From positions 1 to 57,330 of the forward strand of contig JACQTO010000194.1 of the NCBI GenBank assembly GCA_016210745.1: a DNA stretch of 57,330 bases, read 5' to 3'. The notes beneath the pieces were generated by a model. It ran no database searches and was not told where the DNA came from. It saw only the letters and a list, made by a program, of their open reading frames with translations. This DNA comes from Betaproteobacteria bacterium (GTDB lineage: Bacteria; Pseudomonadota; Gammaproteobacteria; Burkholderiales; SG8-39). Position 1 is the first letter of the stretch; every line of letters starts with the position of its first letter. This document shows positions 8,709-17,821 of this stretch, in pieces. The position numbers were made by a program, and so were the translations under genes.

Positions 8709-9407
8709 TCACGCTTGGCCTACGAGGTCGCCACCCTGCTCGAGTTCGGAAAACCGCACCGGCAAGATGTCCCTGGTGACAAGCTTGCCGTTCGCCGTCT
8801 TCTCCACCAGCATCAGTTGTTGCTTGTCGGGGATGCCCGTCGGAATCACCATTTTGCCGCCGTGTTTCAGCTGCGCAAGCAGTGGCGGCGGTATCAAGTC
8901 CGGCGCCGCGGTCACGATGATCTTGTCGAACGGCGCGTGCTCCGGCCAGCCGTAGTAGCCGTTGCCGGTGCGTACCTCGACGTTGCGGTAACCCAGACGC
9001 CCCAGGCGGCGTCGGGCGTCGAGGGCAAGCTCTTCGATGATTTCGATGCTATAGACCTGCCGCACCAACTCCGTAAGAATGGCTGCCTGGTAGCCGACAC
9101 CGGCGCCCACTTCCAACACTGCGTCGCCTTGCTGCGGTTCCAGCAGGTCGGTCATCAGGGCGACGATGAACGGCTGCGATATGGTCTTGCCATAGCCGAC
9201 CGGCAGCGGCCGATTGAGATAGGCGTAAGGCCGCAGTTCCACCGGCACGAACTCATGGCGAGGTATCTTTGCCAGAACCTCGATTACCCGCGAATTCAGC
9301 GTGGATTTGCCGAGTTGCGGCGTGACGAACACGGTTTCGGCGACGATCTCGGCGATCATCCGCTGCTGCAACAACTCAATCTGCTGCTTGTCCATTGCGC
9401 CACCCAC
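8709..9407 (-). CDS. pcm: Protein-L-isoaspartate O-methyltransferase
   Basis: SAM-dependent repair enzyme that methylates isoaspartyl residues in aged proteins. The 232 residues show the family landmarks: IPRHEFVPVELRPYAYLNRPLPVGYGKTISQPFIVA, the SAM loop VLEVGAGVGYQAAIL, the acidic strand VYSIEIIEEL, and GWPEHAPFDKIIVTAAP near residue 160. MDKQQ, four codons inside, is an alternative start (9395) with a GGTGG ribosome site. The gene is transcribed away from the DUF504/M28 pair and toward the cytochrome terminator hairpin. The protein has no signal peptide and is cytoplasmic. Confidence 0.93.
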   Translation of the reverse strand: MGGAMDKQQIELLQQRMIAEIVAETVFVTPQLGKSTLNSRVIEVLAKIPRHEFVPVELRPYAYLNRPLPVGYGKTISQPFIVALMTDLLEPQQGDAVLEVGAGVGYQAAILTELVRQVYSIEIIEELALDARRRLGRLGYRNVEVRTGNGYYGWPEHAPFDKIIVTAAPDLIPPPLLAQLKHGGKMVIPTGIPDKQQLMLVEKTANGKLVTRDILPVRFSELEQGGDLVGQA

Positions 9408-9537
9408 GGTTTCCGATCAACTCATGTCGCCGCCACCCGAAAATTGGGTTGTCAAGGGAGGCATTAGTTCCATTATGCGCGATACTATGCACTTTCCTTA
9501 ACGCTGCCGGAACCGCCGTCGCCCGCGGCGGCGTCCG

Positions 9538-9798
9538 ATGATCCCGATCCAGGATCTGCTCCACCGCATCCGGTGGGACGACGAGTTCGGCAAGGGCGAA
9601 TTCGTCATTGGCTACTACGACCGCGTTGCCGACCGGATCGTGCGCGTGCCGTTCCGGCATGTGCATTTGGAGCGCGGCGAGCACTTCTCCTTCGATGCCG
9701 TCGAGGACGACGGTACGGTGCACATGGTGCCGTTCCATCGCGTGCGCGAAGTCTGGCGCAACGGCCAGTCGATCTGGCGACGCGAGCCGGCCGTATGA
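9538..9798 (+). CDS. DUF504 / MJ1316-type RNA-end recognition domain protein
   Basis: An 86-residue single-domain protein. The characteristic pieces are PIQDLLHRIRWDDEFGKGEF, a strand VIGYYDRVADRIVRVPF, and the end VPFHRVREVWRNGQSIWRR. The family (MJ1316 or DUF504) occurs alone or fused to RNA-processing enzymes and has been proposed to recognise cyclic phosphate RNA ends; this is domain-level knowledge, not shown here. Its stop overlaps the start of the M28 peptidase gene as ATGA, so the two are translated from one message. Confidence 0.82.
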   Translation: MIPIQDLLHRIRWDDEFGKGEFVIGYYDRVADRIVRVPFRHVHLERGEHFSFDAVEDDGTVHMVPFHRVREVWRNGQSIWRREPAV

Positions 9799-10697
9799 GC
9801 CCGAACCGGACTGCCGGTTTCAGCGACGCGCATGGACTTACCGATCGGCTGCGCCGTCACGTTTGCACGCTTGCCGCAGACATCGGCGAACGCCACGTGT
9901 GGCGACCGGCAGCGCTGCGGGCGGCGGCCGAATACGTCCGCCGCGAGTTTGCCGCCCTCGATTGCCGAGTCGCGGCACAGTCCTACGAAATTCAGGGCCA
10001 GAATTGTGAGAATCTGGAGGCCGAGATCCCCGGTCGCGCGCACGCCAGCCAGATCATCCTCGCCGGCGCGCACTACGACACGGTGCAGGGCAGCCCAGGC
10101 GCGGACGACAACGCGAGCGGCGTAGCCGGGCTGATCGAGATTGCGCGGTTCCTGCGCGATGCGCGCTTGGAACGAACCGTGAGGCTGGTCGCCTTCGTAA
10201 ACGAGGAGCCGCCGTTCTTCTATTTCGGCGAAATGGGCAGCAAGGTCTACGCCCAGGCGGCTCGGCGGCGGGGCGACGATATCCGGGTGATGCTGTCCCT
10301 GGAGATGCTCGGTTGCTATTCGGATCGGCCCGGCAGCCAGGCTTATCCGCCCTTGTTGAGCTGGTTCTATCCGAATTGCGGCAACTTCATCGCCTTCGTG
10401 TCGAATTTGGGCTCGCGCCAGGCGCTGCGCGAGGTGATCATGGCATTCAGGGCGAATTCCGATTTTCCCGCGGAGCGTCTCGCCAGTCCCGCTTTCGTCC
10501 CCGGCGTGGCATGGAGCGATCAATTGTCCTTCTGGCGTGCCGGTTATTCAGCGGTGATGGTGACCGACACCGCTTTCTACCGCTATCCGCACTATCACCT
10601 GGGCACCGATACACCGGAAAAAATTCGCTACCCCGAGATGGCGCGCGTGGTCGAGGGCTTGGCGAAATCGATTATGGCCCTTGCTGGCGCCGCCTGA
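9795..10697 (+). CDS. M28 family zinc peptidase
   Basis: A 300-residue aminopeptidase-like metalloprotein. The zinc-site residues appear in order: His93 in GAHYDTV, Asp104/105 in GADDNASG, the catalytic and bridging glutamates in FVNEEPP (137-138), a glutamate in LSLEMLG, and a late histidine in YPHYHLGTDTPE. There is no signal peptide, so it is probably cytoplasmic, unlike many M28 enzymes. The ATG at 9795 is chosen because it overlaps the DUF504 stop; the frame is open upstream but shadows that gene. The substrate is unknown. The GTDTPEKI ending is typical of bacterial M28 proteins. Confidence 0.88.
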   Translation: MSPNRTAGFSDAHGLTDRLRRHVCTLAADIGERHVWRPAALRAAAEYVRREFAALDCRVAAQSYEIQGQNCENLEAEIPGRAHASQIILAGAHYDTVQGSPGADDNASGVAGLIEIARFLRDARLERTVRLVAFVNEEPPFFYFGEMGSKVYAQAARRRGDDIRVMLSLEMLGCYSDRPGSQAYPPLLSWFYPNCGNFIAFVSNLGSRQALREVIMAFRANSDFPAERLASPAFVPGVAWSDQLSFWRAGYSAVMVTDTAFYRYPHYHLGTDTPEKIRYPEMARVVEGLAKSIMALAGAA

Positions 10698-10706
10698 TGC
10701 TAAGGT

Positions 10707-10964
10707 TCAACATCGCCCGGGCGTGGTCGTGGGCGAGGTGGTCTGTGCGCTGGTGAACGCGCCGAGAGTCCATTCGTCCCGAACTTGGTCGTGGCGCAGT
10801 ATGTAGGTGTTGCCATCGCCGGCCTTCACCCGAAAATAGCGATAGTCGGGGCCAAGCCACCGGTCGAGAATCTCGAGTGCTTCAAGCCGTCGCTCGTCCA
10901 GCCAGAATGCCCGAGGTTCCTGTTCGCCGCGGTAGCCGGCATAGCATTCGACGCGGATTGCCAT
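10707..10964 (-). CDS. Small conserved-looking hypothetical protein
   Basis: The likely product is 85 residues: MAIRVECYAGYRGEQEPRAF, then a helix ALEILDRWLG, then strands YRYFRVKAGDGNTYILRHD, and a low-complexity Thr/Ser tail. The pattern Y-F-R-V-K-x-x-D-G-x-x-Y-I-L-R-H resembles small cytoplasmic proteins common in proteobacteria, but no named family is assigned. The frame extends upstream to 11183, but that part has a different, disordered composition, so the inner start is preferred. It converges on the M28 gene with a 9-base gap. The function is unknown. Confidence 0.6.
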   Translation of the reverse strand: MAIRVECYAGYRGEQEPRAFWLDERRLEALEILDRWLGPDYRYFRVKAGDGNTYILRHDQVRDEWTLGAFTSAQTTSPTTTPGRC

Positions 10965-11223
10965 CTGCGAGCCTACCCCAGCGATAATCGACAGGAACGG
11001 AACCATACCACGCAACATCCCCGATTCCCATGCGCAAGGAATTCCTGCGCTTGAATTCCGAGCGATTTCAACGGTATCGGCGCCGCCCTCGGATAGCCTT
11101 TGATCGAGGTCAAGAGGGCGGTATTCCAGGCGCGTATCCTTGAATAAAAGATTCGTCGAAAATTCGATGCGGATCACCCCCACAAGGGACGGTTTCTACC
11201 ACGCATAGCGAGAGGTCCGTTCC

Positions 11224-11595
11224 ATGCAAATTCCCGTTCAAATCACCGTTCGCGATGTCCCGCATTCCGAGGCGCTGGACGCGCGCATTCGCGAGAAGGC
11301 GGCCAAGCTCGAAGAGTTTCACCCGCGCATCACCAGCTGCCGCGTCACGGTCGAGGAACTGCACAAGCACCAACATCAGGGCCGGCATTTCCAGGTCAAC
11401 GTCGACGTGCGGGTGCCCGGCAGGGAGGTCGTCGCCAACCGCGCCCATGCCGAAGATGTGTACGTCGCACTGCGGGATGCCTTCGATGCGGCCAAGCGAC
11501 AACTCGAGGAAATCGCGCGACCGAAGCGCGGCGACGGCAAGGACCCAGAATTGAGTGCGGATCACTACGAACAAGGAGGCGATCGTGAAAAGTGA
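11224..11595 (+). CDS. hpf: Ribosome hibernation-promoting factor, HPF/RaiA family
   Basis: A 123-residue sigma-54-modulation/S30EA-type protein that binds the 30S decoding region and silences ribosomes in stationary phase. It starts MQIPVQITVRDVPHSEALDARIREKAAKLEEF, which fits the beta-alpha start of the fold. It continues with RVTVEE, HFQVNVDVRVPGREVV and the helix DVYVALRDAFDAAKRQLEE. It lacks the extra C-terminal dimerisation domain of long HPF. Its end overlaps the next gene by 11 bases, implying translational coupling with a zinc protein that often sits beside HPF in this lineage. Confidence 0.85.
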   Translation: MQIPVQITVRDVPHSEALDARIREKAAKLEEFHPRITSCRVTVEELHKHQHQGRHFQVNVDVRVPGREVVANRAHAEDVYVALRDAFDAAKRQLEEIARPKRGDGKDPELSADHYEQGGDREK

Positions 11596-12079
11596 ACGCG
11601 GCGGATTCCGCATGCTCAAGCGCGAGCAACTGTTCCAGGAGTTGGTCCACGACACCTACAAGGCGAAGCGCAAACTGCCCGAGCCGACGCGCTGCCCCGA
11701 GTGCGGTGCCGTATTCCTCAGGGGCCGCTGGACTTGGGGTGCCGCTCCCGCCGGCGCGCACGAGCAGAAGTGCCCGGCATGCCATCGCATTCACGACAAG
11801 TTTCCCGCCGGCTATGTGACGCTCAAGGGCGACTTTCTGCGCGAGCACCGCGACGACATCCTGAATTTGCTGAGGAACCACGAAGCGAAGGAAAAGACCG
11901 AACACCCGCTCGAGCGCATCATGGCGATAGAAGATACGGCAGAGGGCGTATTGGTGACGACCACCGATACTCATCTCGCACGCGATTTCGCCGAGGCGCT
12001 TTTCGGCGCCTGGAAAGGCGATCTTGAATTTCACTACAACAAGGAAGAAAACCTGCTGCGGGCGACCTGGAGCCGCTAG
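11585..12079 (+). CDS. BCAM0308-type zinc-ribbon protein
   Basis: A 164-residue protein with an N-terminal zinc ribbon (RCPECGAVF ... KCPACHRIHDKFPAGYVTLKG). The C-terminal part (IEDTAEGVLVTTTDTHLARDFAEALF, then LEFHYNKEENLLRATW) resembles a KH/NMD3-like fold. The GTG start at 11585 is chosen because an ideal AAGGAGG site lies five bases upstream; an inner ATG at 11612 is weaker. The gene overlaps the hpf end. The family is found in proteobacteria next to hibernation or stress genes and has no proven function. The stop overlaps the convergent lipoprotein stop within CTAG. Confidence 0.78.
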   Translation: MKSERGGFRMLKREQLFQELVHDTYKAKRKLPEPTRCPECGAVFLRGRWTWGAAPAGAHEQKCPACHRIHDKFPAGYVTLKGDFLREHRDDILNLLRNHEAKEKTEHPLERIMAIEDTAEGVLVTTTDTHLARDFAEALFGAWKGDLEFHYNKEENLLRATWSR

Positions 12080-13035
12080 CGCTGCATCGGACTGCCCGGG
12101 CGGAAGTGGAACAGGCGCTTCTCTGAGGCGCCCACGCTGACCTTGACCCAGTTGGTATGCGGCGACCCGAAGGTCTCCAGCCGCGTGAAGTTGTCGATCG
12201 TCTTGCCTGATGCGGCGTCAGTCAGGGGCGTATCGACGCGGTAATAGTGCGTGTCACCGTGCACGAAAAGAACCGGCCTGCCCGCGCGCTGTGCATGCGA
12301 GGCGAGCGCTGCGCGCAGTTCGGTGTAGCCGTCGGGTCTGCCCACGAGCGCCTTGCCGAGCCAGTCCAGTCCCGGGTTGGCCTGAGTGAGAACGACCACG
12401 GCCGCAAGATTTCTCTTGTCGGCAATTTGGAAGGCTTCGTCGAGCCAGGCGAAGTTGGCCGCCATGCGCCGCCGGTGCTCGGCATCCATCGCGGACGTAC
12501 GCCCGAGATTGTTGTTGCTGCCCGGAACGTTGATGCCGGCGAACACTATGTTGCCGGCGATCCAGCGCACGTTTTCGCGGTATTCGCCGAACCGCGGATC
12601 GCGCGACTGGCGCTCCAAGGGCATGGTGCGGGCCCCCAGGCTCGAGTCGCCGGCGTGGAAGATCCGGCGCAGCGCCGCGAGCCGCTCCAGTGGATCGTAG
12701 CCGCCGGCGCCGGCCCGGTAGCAGTCGGTCCACTCGTTGTCCCCGGGGAGCAGCACGAACGGATGTCGGATGCGCTGGAAGACCGTCTTGCGCTGCTCGA
12801 ACAGTTCGTCGCTGCAGCGGGTTCTGCTGCCCAACTTGATGTCGCCGACGTGCACGACGAATGCCAGATTCTCGCGGTTGATGTCATCGATTACGAGCTC
12901 GAGTTCGGCCTCCTCGGTCGCGTTGTAGGGCGTGTCGCCGATGACGCCGAACGACCAGGCGCCCGCTCGATTCTCGTCCGCCGTGGCGCAGCCGGCGAGC
13001 AGCAGAGCGAGCGCAAGGACAAGAATCCGCCTCAA
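12076..13035 (-). CDS. Metallophosphoesterase lipoprotein
   Basis: A 319-residue calcineurin-like phosphoesterase anchored to a membrane by a lipobox LLAGC (Cys16). The metal-binding motifs are visible: [28 protein letters not shown] (GDNE in place of the usual GNHE), and the late [16 protein letters not shown] in the GHTH position. The cut-off GNHE motif marks a subgroup of exported phosphoesterases with unknown substrate. The ATG overlaps the mutS stop as ATGA, so the gene is read after mutS in the same message even though their functions are unrelated. Confidence 0.85.
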   Translation of the reverse strand: MRRILVLALALLLAGCATADENRAGAWSFGVIGDTPYNATEEAELELVIDDINRENLAFVVHVGDIKLGSRTRCSDELFEQRKTVFQRIRHPFVLLPGDNEWTDCYRAGAGGYDPLERLAALRRIFHAGDSSLGARTMPLERQSRDPRFGEYRENVRWIAGNIVFAGINVPGSNNNLGRTSAMDAEHRRRMAANFAWLDEAFQIADKRNLAAVVVLTQANPGLDWLGKALVGRPDGYTELRAALASHAQRAGRPVLFVHGDTHYYRVDTPLTDAASGKTIDNFTRLETFGSPHTNWVKVSVGASEKRLFHFRPGSPMQR

Positions 13036-15608
13036 AGTTTTTTCAGTCTGTAGAGGGTTTCAAGCGCTTGGCGCGGGGAAAGCTCGTCGGGATGGACCGC
13101 GTCGAGCGCCTCGCGCAGCGGGTCGTGCGCGCCTACCGTGTCCGAAGCCGATTCCCGTTCGCCCGAGCCGGAAGCAAACAGATCGGGCTGACCGCCGCGC
13201 AGCAGGCTCGCCTCCTCGAGCTGTTGCAGAATGCGCCGCGCGTTGCGGATGACCGACTTGGGCACCCCGGCTAGCGAGGCCACCTGCAATCCGTAGCTCT
13301 GCGATGCGGGGCCTTCTTCGACTGCGTGGAGGAACACGATGGTGTCCTTGTGCTCGACCGCATCGAGGTGGATATTGGCCACCTCGCGGTAATCGAGCGC
13401 GAGGCGCGTCATTTCGAAGTAATGCGTGGCGAACAGGGTGAGCGAGCGGTTGCGTTCCAGTATGTGGCGCGCGATGGCCCAGGCGAGCGCCAGACCGTCG
13501 AAGGTCGATGTTCCTCGCCCGACTTCGTCCATCAGCACTAGGCTGTTGAGGGTCGCGTTGTGCAGGATGCTTGCACTTTCGGTCATCTCGACCATGAAAG
13601 TGGAACGCCCGCCGGCAAGATCATCGGCTGCGCCGATGCGGGTGAAAATCTGGTCGATCGGCCCGATGCGCGCGGCTTTCGCCGGGACGAACGAGCCGAA
13701 ATGCGCCATCAGCACGATCAGCGCCACCTGGCGCATGTAGGTCGATTTGCCGCCCATGTTGGGGCCGGTGATGAGCAGCAGTTGGCGCAGCGCCGAGAGC
13801 CGGGTGTTGTTGGCGATGAAACTGTCGATCGCTGCTTCCACAACGGGGTGGCGCCCGCCGTCGATCTCGACCAGTGTTTCAGTGACGAGCTCCGGCCGGC
13901 AGTAGTTCCGGCGCGCGGCGACTGCGGCAAAGCACGCAAGCACGTCGACTGCGGCCAGTGCGCGCGCAACGCGCTTGAGCGCCGGAAGATGCGCGCCGAG
14001 GCGCACGAGCAGGTCTTCGTAGAGCGCCTTTTCCAGTGCGAGGGCGCGGTCCCTCGCCGAGAGCGCCTTGTCCTCGAAGGTTTTCAGCTCCGGGGTAATG
14101 TAGCGCTCGGCGTTCTTCAGCGTTTGGCGGCGGCGGTAGTCGGCAGGAACGCGCCCGGCCTGCGCGTTGGTTACCTCGATATAGAACCCGTGCACGCGGT
14201 TGTATTCGACTTTGAGATTCGCAATTCCCGTGCGCTCGCGCTCGCGCGCCTCCAGCGTCACCAGAAACGCGCTGCTATTCGATTCCAGCGCACGCAACTC
14301 GTCGAGTTCTGCCGACCAGCCCTCGGCGATCACGCCGCCCTCGCGCACCAACGCCGAAGGCTCTGCCTTTACCGAGCGCTCGAGGAGTTCGCGGCATTCC
14401 TGCGGCGGTGCGAGCTCCTCGGTCAGTTGCGCCAGCAGCGGCGCATCCAGCGGGATGGCAGCGATCAGGCCGGGCAGCAGCCCCAGGCTGTCGCGCAGGC
14501 CCGAGAGGTCGCGCGGCCGTGCATTCTTGAGCGCGATACGTCCGGTGATCCGTTCGATGTCCGCGAAGCGGCGCAGAAGCTTCGCCATGGGTGCCGCGGC
14601 CGAAGCTTCGATCAGCAAGGCAACCGCCGCATGCCTGGCCTCGAGCGCGGCGCGCTCGCGCAGTGGGTGATGCAACCAGTGGCGGAGTTGCCGGCTCCCC
14701 ATTCCGGTGGCGCATTCGTCCAGGAGCGAAAACAGCGTCGGCGCGCTCTCGCCGCGCAGGGTTTCGGTCAGCTCGAGATTGCGCCGGGTGGCGGCGTCCA
14801 TGCGCACGTATTCGCCGGCCCGTTCGGGTACAACTGCAGTGACGTGGGCAAGTGCCTGCCCTTGAGTCTTGCGCGCGTACTCGAGCAGCGCGCCGCAGGC
14901 GCCGATCGCCGGCTCCAGGTCCTCGCAGCCGTAACCGGCGAGGCTCGCAGCCCCGAGTTGAGCGAGGAGCGATTTGCGTCCGCTTTCGCAGTCGAAATGC
15001 CACCCCGGGAGGCGCGTGACGGAATATCCGGCCAATGAGTCCGTGAGCGAATTGCCCTCGGCAATCAGGATTTCCGCGGGGCCGATGCGGCGCAAGTCCT
15101 GCGCGAAGGAGTGCTTGGCCGTCTCCGCAACGCGCAGTTCGCCGCTTGCCAGATTCAACCACGCGAGTCCGACCGTAGCCCCGTCGAGCGCAGCGGCAAG
15201 GAGCAAGTTATCGGCCTTTTCCTCGAGCAGCGCCGAATCGGTGAGCGTGCCCGGCGTGACGATGCGCATGACCTGGCGTTCGACCGGACCCTTCGCCGCT
15301 GCCGGATCGCCGATCTGCTCGCAGATCGCCACCGACTCGCCCAGTTTCACCAGCTTGGCGAGGTACTGCTCCACCGCGTGGTAGGGAACGCCGGCCATCT
15401 TGATCGGCGCCCCGGCGGATGCCCCGCGCGTGGTGAGAGTGATGTCGAGCAGCCGCGCCGCTTTTTCCGCGTCGTCGTAGAACAGCTCGTAGAAATCCCC
15501 CATGCGGTAGAAAAGCAGAATGTCGGGGTGCTGCGCCTTCAGGCGCAGGTACTGCTGCATCATTGGGGTGTGGAGCGAGAGGGATTCTGCGGGCTTCATT
15601 GCGCGCAT
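13032..15608 (-). CDS. mutS: DNA mismatch repair protein MutS
   Basis: Mismatch recognition ATPase of 858 residues, the normal MutS length. The mismatch-reading motif is GDFYELF, with Phe39 and Glu41. The connector and lever domains follow, then the clamp, and then the ATPase with Walker [15 protein letters not shown] (about 612-625), Walker [24 protein letters not shown], and THYFEM. The C-terminal tail [22 protein letters not shown] is the usual dimer/tetramer tail. MKPAES, three codons in, is an alternative start. The downstream phosphoesterase gene overlaps by four bases. Confidence 0.97.
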   Translation of the reverse strand: MRAMKPAESLSLHTPMMQQYLRLKAQHPDILLFYRMGDFYELFYDDAEKAARLLDITLTTRGASAGAPIKMAGVPYHAVEQYLAKLVKLGESVAICEQIGDPAAAKGPVERQVMRIVTPGTLTDSALLEEKADNLLLAAALDGATVGLAWLNLASGELRVAETAKHSFAQDLRRIGPAEILIAEGNSLTDSLAGYSVTRLPGWHFDCESGRKSLLAQLGAASLAGYGCEDLEPAIGACGALLEYARKTQGQALAHVTAVVPERAGEYVRMDAATRRNLELTETLRGESAPTLFSLLDECATGMGSRQLRHWLHHPLRERAALEARHAAVALLIEASAAAPMAKLLRRFADIERITGRIALKNARPRDLSGLRDSLGLLPGLIAAIPLDAPLLAQLTEELAPPQECRELLERSVKAEPSALVREGGVIAEGWSAELDELRALESNSSAFLVTLEARERERTGIANLKVEYNRVHGFYIEVTNAQAGRVPADYRRRQTLKNAERYITPELKTFEDKALSARDRALALEKALYEDLLVRLGAHLPALKRVARALAAVDVLACFAAVAARRNYCRPELVTETLVEIDGGRHPVVEAAIDSFIANNTRLSALRQLLLITGPNMGGKSTYMRQVALIVLMAHFGSFVPAKAARIGPIDQIFTRIGAADDLAGGRSTFMVEMTESASILHNATLNSLVLMDEVGRGTSTFDGLALAWAIARHILERNRSLTLFATHYFEMTRLALDYREVANIHLDAVEHKDTIVFLHAVEEGPASQSYGLQVASLAGVPKSVIRNARRILQQLEEASLLRGGQPDLFASGSGERESASDTVGAHDPLREALDAVHPDELSPRQALETLYRLKKL

Positions 15609-15650
15609 TTTAAGGGATCACGTCGGCGCAGGTGGTCGAACCAGAGAATC

Positions 15651-15663
15651 ATGGTTAGACCAT
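15651..15663. promoter_or_regulatory. Palindrome ATGGT-TAG-ACCAT, GntR/FadR-type operator candidate
   Basis: The sequence is a perfect inverted repeat and fits TGGTNNNACCA, the core pattern bound by FadR-subfamily GntR regulators such as FadR, LldR and PdhR. It lies 43 bases before the mutS start and about 320 bases before the TPP enzyme gene. No GntR gene lies in this window. Confidence 0.45.
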
Positions 15664-15812
15664 CATTTGCGGGCGGGCCGCTGTGTCATACCAAGAACGC
15701 CCAAGAAGTGGTTCAACCAGATCAACCGTGTCGCACGGAAGCTGCGCTACTAAGCAGCCTCCACGCACCCTCCAAATGACGACAAGTCGATTCGCCCCAT
15801 AGAATCGCATCG

Positions 15813-15821
15813 TGCAGTGCA
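15813..15821. promoter_or_regulatory. TGCAGTGCA element upstream of the TPP enzyme operon
   Basis: This nonamer, the reverse complement of TGCACTGCA, sits in GTGCAGTGCACAATGCATTG at 15812-15831. The same nonamer occurs in both arms of the thrC palindrome and upstream of the CoxL-type gene. The role is inferred only from recurrence. Confidence 0.35.
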
Positions 15822-15985
15822 CAATGCATTGAGTGAGAGTGAGCACAGACAAGTGTTGTTGGAAAGCAGCGAACTGATATGCTGTCGCAGCGGTGCCGCC
15901 GTTGGCACAAGAAAAAGAGCAGGGCGCTGATCGACTATCCTTCGCAGCTCGACCTCTGGCGCCTACAACACCTTAGGGAGAAGTA

Positions 15986-17761
15986 ATGCGTGCTTCGGAA
16001 CGTCCATTAAACCTCGAACAATCGCCGCCTGCCTGGGCAAGCGACGTCGCAGCGGCGATGCTGCGCGCAACTGGGTTCAAGTATGTCGCGCTGAATCCGG
16101 GAGCGAGTTATCGGGGGTTTCACGACAGCTTGGTCAATTTTCTGGGCAACCGCGATCCGCAGATGTTGCTGTGCCTGCATGAGGATCACGCCGTTTCGAT
16201 CGCGCACGGCTACGCCAAGGCAAGCGACGAGCCCATGGCATGCGTGCTCCACAGCAATGTCGGGCTGATGCACGGGCTGATGGGGATATTCAACGCATGG
16301 TGCGACCGCATGCCGATACTGGTGATAGGCGCCACGGGCCCGGTGGAGAGCGAGAAGCGCCGGCCGTGGATCGACTGGATCCACACGGCCAAGGACCAGG
16401 GGGCGCTGTTGCGCGATTTCACCAAATGGGACGACGAACCGCGTTCGGCCGAGGCCATCGTCGAGGGTATTCTGCGCGGGGCTCAAGTAACGCGCACCGA
16501 GCCGCGAGCCCCGGTCTATGTCTGTCTCGACGCCGGGCTCCAGGAGCAGAGCCTTGCCAAGCAAGTGCCGATGCCGGATCCGGCTCGTTATGGTCCTGCG
16601 CCGGCGCCCTGTGCGGCCGAGGACACCGCAGAGAAAGTCGCCAGCCTCCTTGCCTCTGCGCGCCAACCGCTCATTCTCATGGGCCGGGTGTCGCGTAGCC
16701 CGCGAGACTGGGAGAGACGCGTGCATTTTGCCGAATTGCTTGGCGCACCCGTGCTCACCTCGGTTCGTGAGCGCTCGGCTTTCCCGACCGATCATCCGTT
16801 GCACGTAGTGCCGCCGTTCTACTGGGTATCGCCTGCGATAAAGGACCTCGTGCAGAACGCCGATGTCATTCTGAGTCTCGATTGGGTTGACCTGAACGGC
16901 ACGCTGCAGCAGGTAATGCGCTCCACGAGCGAGATTGCCTCAAAGATCGTGCACGTCTCCCTTGACAGTATTCTTCACAAGGGCTGGAGCATGGATCATT
17001 TTGGGCTGCCGCCGGTGGACGTGCCGGTGCTCGCGGGGGCCGACTCGTTCGTGCACCAGGTGATTCCGATCCTCGAGAGAACGCTCCATGGAAAATCCAG
17101 ATGGAACGCAAAGGAAGGCGCGCCATCGGCGTCTCCGGCCTACGGTGAGAACGCCGCCAGTCGCATCGAGCCGCGCGACCTCACGGTCGCGCTTGCGAAG
17201 GCGCGCGGCACGCAAAAATTCACGATCGCCAACGTCCCCCGGAACTGGGCTACCGGCGCCTATCATTTTCGCGACCCGCTTGATTTTCTCGGCCATAACG
17301 GCGGAGGTGGGCTCGGTGCAGGCCCCGGTGTTACGGTCGGGGCCGCTCTCGCTCTTAAGGATTCGGGACGAGCCGTCGTCTCGGTGATCGGCGATGGAGA
17401 TTTTCTCCAGGGGGCTACTGCGCTCTGGACCGCGTCGCACTACCGGTTGCCCGCGCTTTTCATCGTCTCGAACAACCGCTCCAACTTCAACGACGAGATT
17501 CACCAGCAGACCATCGCCAAAACGCGCGGCCGGCCCGTCGAAAATCGCTGGATCGGCCAGCGTATCGATGACCCCGCTGTGGATTTCACCGAACTCGCCC
17601 GCGCGCAGGGCGTCGAGGGAGAAGGGCCGGTGAAGACCGTTCCGGAACTCGAGCGTGCCATAGAGCGGGGCCTTGCCGCGATTCGCTCGGGCAAACCCTA
17701 CCTGATCGATGCGTTCGTTCCACCGGTCGAATCCAGCCCGCAGTTGCCGCGCGGCGGATAG
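15986..17761 (+). CDS. Thiamine-pyrophosphate-dependent enzyme, acetolactate synthase-like
   Basis: A 591-residue enzyme of the ALS/benzoylformate-decarboxylase superfamily. The N-terminal domain has ALNPGASYRGFHDSLV and the catalytic glutamate Glu66 in CLHEDHAVSIAHGYA. The central domain spans about 200-370. The C-terminal TPP motif runs from GDGDFLQG (about 468) to the paired asparagines in VSNNRSNF. A ribosome site AGGGAGA precedes the ATG. Adjacent Bug solute-binding proteins are common for this clade, so a transported keto-acid or acyl substrate is plausible. It is not a close match to IlvB (no ilvN beside it), and the exact reaction is unknown. Confidence 0.85.
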   Translation: MRASERPLNLEQSPPAWASDVAAAMLRATGFKYVALNPGASYRGFHDSLVNFLGNRDPQMLLCLHEDHAVSIAHGYAKASDEPMACVLHSNVGLMHGLMGIFNAWCDRMPILVIGATGPVESEKRRPWIDWIHTAKDQGALLRDFTKWDDEPRSAEAIVEGILRGAQVTRTEPRAPVYVCLDAGLQEQSLAKQVPMPDPARYGPAPAPCAAEDTAEKVASLLASARQPLILMGRVSRSPRDWERRVHFAELLGAPVLTSVRERSAFPTDHPLHVVPPFYWVSPAIKDLVQNADVILSLDWVDLNGTLQQVMRSTSEIASKIVHVSLDSILHKGWSMDHFGLPPVDVPVLAGADSFVHQVIPILERTLHGKSRWNAKEGAPSASPAYGENAASRIEPRDLTVALAKARGTQKFTIANVPRNWATGAYHFRDPLDFLGHNGGGGLGAGPGVTVGAALALKDSGRAVVSVIGDGDFLQGATALWTASHYRLPALFIVSNNRSNFNDEIHQQTIAKTRGRPVENRWIGQRIDDPAVDFTELARAQGVEGEGPVKTVPELERAIERGLAAIRSGKPYLIDAFVPPVESSPQLPRGG

Positions 17762-17821
17762 GCAGCCACGCTCGCATACATTGCCGATGTCTCAGAGAAG
17801 TGTCCACAAGAAAGGGAAGCC

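Larger units (their letters stand above)
15609..15985. other. 377-bp divergent intergenic region, mutS / TPP operon
   Basis: No gene is seen here. It holds a perfect 13-bp palindrome at 15651-15663 and a TGCAGTGCA element at 15813-15821, described separately. Short open frames in it lack ribosome sites and family features. Confidence 0.7.

Noticed and set aside
13560-15038. A 492-codon plus-strand frame opposite mutS
   Set aside because: It lies wholly antisense to an intact mutS, has no family features, and arises from GC-rich codon bias on the other strand.
15986-17761. Acetolactate synthase large subunit (IlvB) for branched-chain synthesis
   Set aside because: There is no ilvN or ilvC neighbour and the sequence departs from IlvB; the Bug neighbour fits a catabolic role better.
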